The notes below the pieces were generated by a model, which was given only the letters and a program-made list of their open reading frames with translations, had not been told where the DNA came from and did no database searches. Below are positions 1 through 5,216 of a DNA stretch of 10,202 nucleotides, piece after piece. Position 1 is the stretch's first letter. Each line of letters starts with the position of its first letter. The stretch spans positions 1 to 10,202 of the forward strand of contig JAITES010000199.1 in the NCBI GenBank assembly GCA_031281925.1. The letters run 5' to 3'. The translations under genes and the position numbers were made by a program. This stretch comes from Treponema sp. (GTDB lineage Bacteria > Spirochaetota > Spirochaetia > Treponematales > Breznakiellaceae).

Positions 1-431
1 TAGCTTTCCTGACTGCGGCCCCAGCCGGGATTCTGCGGCAGGTTGATGCAGACCCCGGCAAAGAGGTTCCCGCCCCAGGCCCGCACTTCCCGTCCGATGG
101 CCCTGCCAATTTCCTCTTCCAGCTCCGTATCAAAACTCGCGCCCCGGCACATGGACACGGGAAAGCAGGTGCTCTTGCCCACGCCGCAAACCACCCCCCG
201 GGGCCCATCGCAGAAACGCACGGCAGGGATACCCAGCCGCTTGCAGTCCCCGCTGGGATAGGGAATGTAGTTATAATGCTTGACCGGATCGGTCATCATC
301 TCGTTCAGGGCCTCGGGGCCCAGGGGAACCTTGCCGCTCATTAGATAGACCTTTTCTTCAAGGCTCATCTGCGCCAGCAGGGCTTTGGCTTTTTCCGTAT
401 AGGAAAGCCGCTTTTCTTTTGTACAGATCAT
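1..431 (-). CDS. Glycoside hydrolase family 3 (beta-glucosidase-like), N-terminal part, cut by window edge
   Basis: Reading the minus strand from the ATG at 431-429 gives 143 open codons to the window edge. The protein matches the N-terminal (beta/alpha)8 domain of GH3 glycosidases: MSLEEKVYLMSG at residues 22-33, KRLGIPAVRFCDGPRG at 64-79 with the sugar-contacting Asp75, TCFPVS at 88-93, IGRAIGREVRAWG at 108-120, and NLPQNPGWGRSQES at 130-143, where family members continue with YGED. GH3 enzymes remove terminal beta-linked sugars, most often glucose, from oligosaccharides. The exact substrate cannot be read from this fragment, and the catalytic Asp lies outside the window. There is no signal peptide, so a cytoplasmic enzyme acting on imported oligosaccharides is likely. 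The start is supported by an in-frame TGA at 449-447 and a GGAG at 442-439, seven bases before the ATG. It is transcribed divergently from the corA cluster. Confidence 0.9.
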   Translation of the reverse strand, partial: MICTKEKRLSYTEKAKALLAQMSLEEKVYLMSGKVPLGPEALNEMMTDPVKHYNYIPYPSGDCKRLGIPAVRFCDGPRGVVCGVGKSTCFPVSMCRGASFDTELEEEIGRAIGREVRAWGGNLFAGVCINLPQNPGWGRSQES

Positions 432-448
432 GTATTTTCTCCGAAATC

Positions 449-477
449 AGTATATACCTCTCCGGGACCGGGGTAAA
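449..477 (-). promoter_or_regulatory. Candidate sigma70-type promoter for the GH3 gene
   Basis: On the minus strand, TTTACC (477-472) and TATACT (454-449) are separated by 17 bases, matching 4/6 and 5/6 of the sigma70 consensus. The predicted start point near 442 would give a very short leader of about ten bases that barely contains the GGAG ribosome binding site. The true promoter could therefore lie further upstream. Confidence 0.3.
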
Positions 478-492
478 GTTTTTTGCGCCGTC

Positions 493-521
493 TTGCAATT
501 TTTCCTTTTTTTTATTATATT
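493..521 (+). promoter_or_regulatory. Candidate sigma70-type promoter for the corA cluster
   Basis: TTGCAA (493-498) and TATATT (516-521) are separated by 17 bases, the optimal spacing, matching 4/6 and 5/6 of consensus in a T-rich stretch. Transcription would start around 528, inside the inverted repeat at 522-558, so that repeat would lie at the very 5' end of the message. A second, weaker -10 candidate, TATAAC, lies at 566-571, downstream of the repeat. Its -35 region is poor. Confidence 0.35.
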
Positions 522-558
522 GAGGCTGTTCCAAAATGTCAGATTTTGGAACAAGCTC
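522..558. repeat. 37-base inverted repeat (16-base arms, 5-base loop)
   Basis: The left arm 522-537 (GAGGCTGTTCCAAAAT) and the right arm 543-558 (ATTTTGGAACAAGCTC) pair at 14 of 16 positions, including an uninterrupted inner 10-base match GTTCCAAAAT/ATTTTGGAAC, around the loop GTCAG. The side after the right arm is not a T run, so it does not look like an intrinsic terminator. It could be a dispersed palindromic repeat, a remnant of a transposon end, an operator, or a 5' mRNA hairpin. The sequence alone does not decide between these. Confidence 0.75.
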
Positions 559-600
559 ATATTTCTATAACACTATCTTTTAATGCAAGGAGGAAATGCC

Positions 601-669
601 ATGTCCGATTCGGACGGCGGGGGTAGTATAACCCGCAGAAAAAACAGAACGGCGGCATTTCCGGTCTAG
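601..669 (+). CDS. Possible 22-residue leader peptide upstream of corA
   Basis: The ATG at 601 is preceded by AAGGAGG at 587-593 with a seven-base spacer, one of the best ribosome binding sites in the window. It opens a 22-residue reading frame (MSDSDGGGSITRRKNRTAAF followed by PV) ending in TAG at 667-669. An in-frame ATG at 583 overlaps the Shine-Dalgarno sequence and is less likely. The peptide has no membrane segment and no run of one amino acid of the kind used in classical attenuators. A small hairpin, GTCCG-ATT-CGGAC, at 603-615 sits right behind the start codon. It ends 78 bases before corA. Short leader ORFs are known to control Mg2+ transporter genes such as mgtA and corA in Salmonella; an equivalent role here is only an inference. 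A chance ORF in a leader cannot be excluded. Confidence 0.35.
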   Translation: MSDSDGGGSITRRKNRTAAFPV

Positions 670-735
670 AAGGGATTTGGCGAATCCTTGAACCGGATCC
701 GGGCGCCCTGGTGCGAACGAAGGCCGGCCGTTCAC

Positions 736-741
736 AGGAGG
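736..741 (+). promoter_or_regulatory. Shine-Dalgarno sequence that fixes the corA start
   Basis: AGGAGG lies six bases before the ATG at 748-750. It favours this start over the upstream in-frame TTG at 688, which would add 20 residues unlike any CorA N-terminus and has no comparable ribosome binding site. Confidence 0.8.
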
Positions 742-747
742 ATTCCC

Positions 748-1719
748 ATGATAAAAATCCGCATACAGGACGAAAAAGGTTTTGTCGAGACCGACGCAGT
801 GAGCAAAAACTGCTGGATAGATGCCCGCAACGTAGACAAGGAAGACATTGAACGGCTTGAAACGGAATTCAGGATCGCCCCTGAACTTCTTACCGACATC
901 ATGGACGCGGACGAGCAGGCCCGTTTGGAAAAGGAAGATGAATATACGGCCCTCATTGTCCGTCTGCCGGTAAGCGATGAAAAGGCCGAAGTGGTCTTCT
1001 ACACCCAGCCCCTTGGCATCATTCTTTTTTCCGACAGGATTGTTACCATCTGCCAGAGTTCAAGCGAAGCCCTGGACGATATCGTCAAGAACCGTGTCCG
1101 CGGTTTCAGCATCAAAAACAAAAGCGCCTTTGTTCTCAATCTTCTGGGCCGCTTTGCCTTTACCTTCCTCAAATACCTCAAGGAACTCAACAAGCGTACC
1201 AATCTCATCAAGAACGAACTGCAGCGTTCCATCAAGAACAATGAACTTATCCAGCTTCTTTCCATCCAGAAGTCCCTTGTTTTCTTTACTACCAGCATCA
1301 AAAGCAACGAATTGCTCCTGGAAAAGCTGCAGAAGAGTCCCCTGATCCGCTTCAAGGAAGACGAAAAGGATCTGCTGGAGGATGTTGTAATCGAAAACCG
1401 TCAGGCAATCGAGATGGCAAACATCTATTCTTCTATATTAACGGGAACCATGGATGCCTTTGCCAGTGTTATCTCCAACAACCTCAACATTGTCATGAAA
1501 CGGCTCACGGTAGTTTCCATCGTGCTCATGATCCCCACTCTTATCTACAGCTTATTCGGCATGAATGTGGCGCTTCCCTTTGAGGAGGAACCCGGGATAG
1601 GATGGATGATAATCATAATCAGCCTTATGGCCGCCGCCCTTGGAGCCGTGTTCCTCAACAGGGAACGGCAGGTAAAGCAGGCCGTCCGGCAGAAAGGAAA
1701 GGTGAAAAAACGGAAATGA
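748..1719 (+). CDS. corA: CorA-family magnesium/divalent cation transporter
   Basis: This 323-residue protein has the CorA layout: a soluble, mixed alpha/beta N-terminal domain (about 1-125), a long helical stalk rich in Lys, Glu and Leu (about 126-250), and two C-terminal membrane segments at about 252-270 and 284-303. The family's GMN signature (Gly271-Met272-Asn273) directly follows the first membrane helix and forms the pore-mouth selectivity filter in homologues. The acidic loop FEEEPG (278-283) between the helices and the basic tail (KGKVKKRK) are typical. CorA proteins form homopentameric inner-membrane channels for Mg2+; some relatives carry Co2+, Ni2+ or Zn2+, and the ion cannot be told here. 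The length is normal (E. coli CorA has 316 residues). The stop codon overlaps the start of the threonine aldolase gene (ATGA), indicating translational coupling. Confidence 0.9.
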   Translation: MIKIRIQDEKGFVETDAVSKNCWIDARNVDKEDIERLETEFRIAPELLTDIMDADEQARLEKEDEYTALIVRLPVSDEKAEVVFYTQPLGIILFSDRIVTICQSSSEALDDIVKNRVRGFSIKNKSAFVLNLLGRFAFTFLKYLKELNKRTNLIKNELQRSIKNNELIQLLSIQKSLVFFTTSIKSNELLLEKLQKSPLIRFKEDEKDLLEDVVIENRQAIEMANIYSSILTGTMDAFASVISNNLNIVMKRLTVVSIVLMIPTLIYSLFGMNVALPFEEEPGIGWMIIIISLMAAALGAVFLNRERQVKQAVRQKGKVKKRK

Positions 1720-2735
1720 TAGACTTAAGAAGCGATACGGTTACCGGGCCGACTCCCGCGATGCGGAAGGCCATGGCGGAAGCGGAAGTTGGAGATGATG
1801 TCTACGGCGATGATCCGACCATGAATCGTCTAGAAAAGCTGGGTGCGGAACTTTTGGCCAAGGAAGCCTCCCTTTTTGTGCCTTCCGGAACCTTTGGGAA
1901 CCAGTTGGCCCTGTTCAGCTGGTGTACGCGGGGAACCGAGGTGATCCTTGGGGACGAATGTCACATCATTCAGCATGAGGCGGGGGCTGCCTCGGTGATT
2001 GCCGGGGTACAGACCAGGCCCGTTTCCGCTCCGGACGGCATTCTCCCCGGCAGGGAAATCGAAAAACGGCTCCGCAGGCGGGATCTTCATGCGCCTGCAA
2101 CTTCGCTTATCTGCCTTGAAAATGCCCATTCTCTGGGGAAGGCGCTCCCGCTTGAGGCCATGGATGAGACGCGGCGCATTGCGGATTCATGGAGGCTTCC
2201 CATTCACCTGGACGGAGCCCGGATCTTCAATGCGGCCGTTGCGCTCAAGACCGAAGCGGCTGATATTGCCCGCCGCGCTGACTCGGTGATGTTCTGCCTT
2301 TCCAAGGGTCTCTGCGCGCCGGTGGGTTCCCTTCTTGCGGGCCCCAGGGACTTCATCGCCGAGGCAAGGATGAAACGGAAGATCATGGGCGGCGGCATGA
2401 GGCAGGCCGGGATTCTCGCGGCGGCGGGGATCGTTGCCCTTAACGAACAGACCGGCCGTTTGGCGGAGGATCATGAACGGGCCCGGAATCTGGAAGATTT
2501 TTTATCGCAGATTTCCGGCGTCAGCGTGCAAAAGGGGGACATCAACATGGTGTTTTTCAGTTATGCCCCTGCAGCGGAGGGGAAAAAGGCCGCTCAAATC
2601 GTAAATTTCTTCAGGGACAGGGGGATCCTGATCAGCAGTCCCGAAAACGGCCTCTTCCGTTTTGTGACCCATTACTGGATTGGGGACAAGGAACTTGAGG
2701 AAGTGAAAAAAGCTTCCCAAGGCGCTTTTCAATGA
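1716..2735 (+). CDS. ltaE: Low-specificity L-threonine aldolase
   Basis: This 339-residue PLP enzyme of fold type I splits L-threonine or L-allo-threonine into glycine and acetaldehyde. The N-terminus MIDLRSDTVTGPTPAMRKAM and the block AEVGDDVYGDDPT (23-35) are hallmarks of the family. Cofactor residues are visible: His83, which stacks on the PLP ring; Asp166 in HLDGAR (164-169), which holds the pyridine nitrogen; and Lys197 in CLSKG (194-198), which forms the Schiff base. The segment RKIMGGGMRQAG (221-232) and Arg315 near the C-terminus complete the active site. The length is normal for the family. The start overlaps the corA stop by four bases, and an AAAGGAAAGGTG stretch at about 1693-1704 can serve as ribosome binding site. 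Its own stop overlaps the next start (ATGA). It likely supplies glycine or degrades threonine in the cytoplasm. Serine or other beta-hydroxy amino acids are possible alternative substrates. Confidence 0.93.
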   Translation: MIDLRSDTVTGPTPAMRKAMAEAEVGDDVYGDDPTMNRLEKLGAELLAKEASLFVPSGTFGNQLALFSWCTRGTEVILGDECHIIQHEAGAASVIAGVQTRPVSAPDGILPGREIEKRLRRRDLHAPATSLICLENAHSLGKALPLEAMDETRRIADSWRLPIHLDGARIFNAAVALKTEAADIARRADSVMFCLSKGLCAPVGSLLAGPRDFIAEARMKRKIMGGGMRQAGILAAAGIVALNEQTGRLAEDHERARNLEDFLSQISGVSVQKGDINMVFFSYAPAAEGKKAAQIVNFFRDRGILISSPENGLFRFVTHYWIGDKELEEVKKASQGAFQ

Positions 2736-3880
2736 AGACACTCAGGCCCCCAAAGACAACACGCAGAAGCGTCTTCCGGGACAGGCGGGAGAAAATTTAT
2801 GACTGGATGAGCCGGGAAGGTATAGCGCTTCTGGCTGTTGAAGATACGGAAGGCAGGAGAGACCCTTCGCTTCGCTGGCTATCCGGGCTGCCTTCCGACG
2901 GCATACTCTTTCTCAGTGTGGAACGGCACTCCCTTCTCACTGCCTGGGATCTCAACCTGGCGTCCATTCACGCGGATGCGGAACACCTGCTCCCCTACAG
3001 TGATTTTAAGCGCCGGCCCCTGGAAGCCTTGAGGAGCGCCGCGGCAATGCTCAAGATTCCGTCGGGTTCCAGGATGGAGATCTCCCCTGCGACCCCCTAT
3101 CCCCTCTTCCTGGACTATGTGGGAAATGTCGGAGACTTCGATGTCCTCTGCCGCCGGGAAGGGGCATGGCAGGAGATGGAGCAGCTTAGGGCCCTAAAGG
3201 ATGAAGGGGAGATCGCGCTCATCAGGAAGGGAGCGGAGGCGACCAACAGCCTCCTCAGGCTTCTGGAAAAACAGATCCTCAGCGGGAAGATCAAGACCGA
3301 AGCCGACGCCGCCCTGCTTATCGAAGCCGAATGCCGCAAACTCGGCTGTGAGGGCACCGGATTTGAGACCCTCGCTGCGGGCCCGGAACGGAGCTTCGCG
3401 ATTCACTCATTTCCTCCCTATACCGCCTCCCCCTTCGGCAGCCGGGGGCTTTCCATTCTCGACTTCGGCCTCAGGATGGGAGGTTACTCCACGGATGTGA
3501 CCATGACTATTGCCAGGGACTGCTCCCCTGCCCAGGAAAAGATTGTCTCCCTGACGGAAAAGGCCTACGATCTGGCGCTTTCCATGGTGAAGAACGGCGA
3601 AAGTACCCGGAACATTGCCGCGGCTGTGGACAGGTTCTTTGCCCGTTCCAAACAGTTCATGCCCCACGCTCTGGGCCACGGAATCGGCCTTGAGGAGCAT
3701 GAACAGCCGTCCATCAGGAACCGGGATGACAACCAGTGGGTACTCGCGCCGGGTATGATCTTCACACTGGAGCCGGGGCTCTATGATCCGCTTTTGGGCG
3801 GCTGCCGTCTTGAAAACGACATCCTCCTCGGCGAAAAGGGGCCGGAAGTCCTCACGGAAGCGCAGATCCTGAGGCTGTAA
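2732..3880 (+). CDS. M24-family metallopeptidase (Xaa-Pro aminopeptidase/dipeptidase type)
   Basis: This 382-residue protein has a creatinase-like N-terminal domain (about 15-145) followed by a pita-bread M24 catalytic domain (about 155-382). All five dinuclear-metal ligands are present: Asp244 in ILDFG, Asp255 in YSTDVTMT, His316 in GHGIGLEEHE, Glu347 in FTLEPG, and Glu361 in CRLEND. His225 (in FAIHSF) matches the substrate-side His of the family. These enzymes are cytoplasmic and, with Mn2+ or Co2+, remove an N-terminal residue from peptides with proline in second position, or cleave Xaa-Pro dipeptides. The length is closer to PepQ-type dipeptidases than to the longer E. coli PepP, so I do not assign a gene symbol. 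It overlaps the threonine aldolase stop by four bases. AAGG at 2719-2722 is a modest ribosome binding site. A family member without proline preference is the main alternative. Confidence 0.88.
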   Translation: MKTLRPPKTTRRSVFRDRREKIYDWMSREGIALLAVEDTEGRRDPSLRWLSGLPSDGILFLSVERHSLLTAWDLNLASIHADAEHLLPYSDFKRRPLEALRSAAAMLKIPSGSRMEISPATPYPLFLDYVGNVGDFDVLCRREGAWQEMEQLRALKDEGEIALIRKGAEATNSLLRLLEKQILSGKIKTEADAALLIEAECRKLGCEGTGFETLAAGPERSFAIHSFPPYTASPFGSRGLSILDFGLRMGGYSTDVTMTIARDCSPAQEKIVSLTEKAYDLALSMVKNGESTRNIAAAVDRFFARSKQFMPHALGHGIGLEEHEQPSIRNRDDNQWVLAPGMIFTLEPGLYDPLLGGCRLENDILLGEKGPEVLTEAQILRL

Positions 3881-3901
3881 AATAAGTTTTGTTGTAAAGC
3901 G

Positions 3902-3938
3902 CCGCGGGCGTACTGTGGGTATTGTATCCCGCCTGCGG
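3902..3938. repeat. G+C-rich inverted repeat just before the transporter start
   Basis: CCGCGGGC (3902-3909) and GCCTGCGG (3931-3938) pair at 7 of 8 positions, and an inner GGG/CCC pair (within 3916-3930) can extend the structure. It lies between the M24 peptidase stop and the transporter ATG at 3946 and covers most of the 65-base gap. No T run follows, so it is not a typical intrinsic terminator. It may limit ribosome access, because the weak GGAT ribosome binding site (3937-3940) overlaps the right arm. Confidence 0.4.
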
Positions 3939-3945
3939 ATCAAGT

Positions 3946-5190
3946 ATGCTGAAAACCATGAAGGTTTGGGTAAAACTGCTCATCGGCTCCCTTATGGGAG
4001 TCCTGCTGGGATTTTTCCTTCCCGTGGATAATGAGAAAATTCTTTCCTCTCTCCTCTGGCTGGAGGAACTGGCTCTCCGGATAGGCCGGTATACCGTCGT
4101 TCCCATTTTGATGTTTTCCCTTACCATTGCCGTGTATGAACTCAGGCAGGACGGGCTGTTCTGGCGGCTGGTGCTGCGGATCTTTCTGGTCATTGCGGGA
4201 AGCGCGGTTTTTGTAATTGCATCGGGGGTACTGGTAACCCTGTTCTTCCCTCCCGCCCGGATTCCAATCCTCATTGAAGAACAGCTTGAAACGGTGAGTC
4301 TGGGGGTGGCGGAAAACATAATCTCCCTGTTCCCCCCGAACATGCTTTCTGCCATAGTAAACGACGGCGCCTATATCTTTCCAATCTGCATATTTTCCTT
4401 CTTTCTGGGCATGGGGCTTTCCTATGACAGAAACTATACCAAACCGGTAACGGCGCTGCTTGATTCCCTCTCCCGGATTTTTTACCATATCTATTCATTT
4501 TTTTCCGAAGTCCTGGGGCCGGTAATGATCGCGCTGGCCGCCTATTGGGCCATACGTTTTCACAGTATACTCAAGGCGGATGTGTTTCGCGATCTGATAA
4601 TGCTTCTGGGGGTCTACAGTATTATTCTGGGCTTTGTGATTCTCCCCCTCTTCCTGTATCTGCTCAAGCCCAAGCTGAATCCGTGGATCATCCTCTACGG
4701 TTCCCTGGGGCCCGCGATTGCGGCCTTCTTTTCCGGGGACATTAACTTTACCCTGCCTGTACTCCTCAGGCATAGCAAGGAAAATCTGGGAGTGCAGAGA
4801 AGGTGTAACGCAGTAACGCTGTCGCTTCTGTCTACCTTCGGAAGGGCGGGAAGCGCCATGGTTGCGGCTTCGGCATTTATCGTGATCATAAAATCCTATT
4901 CCAGTCTGGGAATCGACCTGTCCGATATTCTGGTTATCGGCTTCCGCTCTCTCCTTATCTCTTTCCTTCTTGCCCGGCATCCCGGAGACGGGGCCTACAC
5001 GGCCCTTGCGGTTCTCTGCCTGGGTTACGGACGGGGCTTTGAGGCGGGCTACCTCATTCTCAAGCCCATGGCCTTTTATCTCATTGCGGTAGGTACTTTT
5101 CTGGATGTAATGCTTACCAGTTTTGCATCCTGTGCAATTGCCCGGCTTTCCGGCTTCATGGAAGAAAAAAGTGTAAGACACTTCATTTAA
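3946..5190 (+). CDS. Divergent dicarboxylate/amino acid:cation symporter (SDF family) protein
   Basis: This 414-residue, very hydrophobic protein has about eight membrane segments. The overall order fits the sodium:dicarboxylate symporter family (GltP, DctA, archaeal GltPh): an N-terminal KVWVKLLIGSLMGVLLGFFL helix, a third helix with RYTVVPILMFSL (49-60), a hairpin-1 region SGDINFTLPVLLR (263-275), TM7 at about 289-316, hairpin-2 around ARHPGDGAYTAL (343-354), and TM8 at about 377-398. Known members import C4-dicarboxylates, glutamate, aspartate or neutral amino acids with Na+ or H+. The usual NMDGT of TM7 is replaced by GRAGS (299-303), and the TM8 binding residues are mostly changed, so substrate and coupling cannot be predicted. 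The start is uncertain: ATG 3946, ATG 3958 and TTG 3922 are all in frame, and none has a strong ribosome binding site. It follows the peptidase gene by 65 bases. Confidence 0.75.
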   Translation: MLKTMKVWVKLLIGSLMGVLLGFFLPVDNEKILSSLLWLEELALRIGRYTVVPILMFSLTIAVYELRQDGLFWRLVLRIFLVIAGSAVFVIASGVLVTLFFPPARIPILIEEQLETVSLGVAENIISLFPPNMLSAIVNDGAYIFPICIFSFFLGMGLSYDRNYTKPVTALLDSLSRIFYHIYSFFSEVLGPVMIALAAYWAIRFHSILKADVFRDLIMLLGVYSIILGFVILPLFLYLLKPKLNPWIILYGSLGPAIAAFFSGDINFTLPVLLRHSKENLGVQRRCNAVTLSLLSTFGRAGSAMVAASAFIVIIKSYSSLGIDLSDILVIGFRSLLISFLLARHPGDGAYTALAVLCLGYGRGFEAGYLILKPMAFYLIAVGTFLDVMLTSFASCAIARLSGFMEEKSVRHFI

Positions 5191-5216
5191 GATTTGGTAC
5201 AAGGAAAATTGGAGAT

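Noticed and set aside
43..261. 72-residue + strand ORF at the left edge
   Set aside because: It lies opposite the clearly conserved GH3 reading frame, has no ribosome binding site and is a proline/serine-rich shadow.
493..558. Intrinsic terminator made from the T-rich tract and the inverted repeat
   Set aside because: The T tract lies before the hairpin on the + strand, and the minus-strand side after the hairpin is A-rich, so neither direction has the hairpin-then-T order. No gene ends here in either direction.
604..640. Riboswitch of a known class (such as an Mg2+ M-box) before corA
   Set aside because: Only short local hairpins are visible, and the leader of about 220 bases shows no block I can match to a known riboswitch core.
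688..747. Upstream TTG start extending CorA by 20 residues
   Set aside because: There is no ribosome binding site for TTG 688, the extra residues are not CorA-like, and AGGAGG at 736-741 clearly serves ATG 748.
1602..1715. 38-residue N-terminal extension of threonine aldolase inside corA
   Set aside because: It overlaps the second membrane helix of CorA in another frame; the family N-terminus MIDLRSDT begins exactly at 1716.
3407..3943. 178-residue minus-strand ORF
   Set aside because: It is antisense to the M24 peptidase catalytic core, where all metal ligands are intact, and shows no recognisable motif.
3940..5202. Long minus-strand ORFs (182 and 235 residues) opposite the transporter
   Set aside because: They are rich in Gln, Arg, Gly and His, as expected for the complement of a membrane protein, and have no motif or ribosome binding site.
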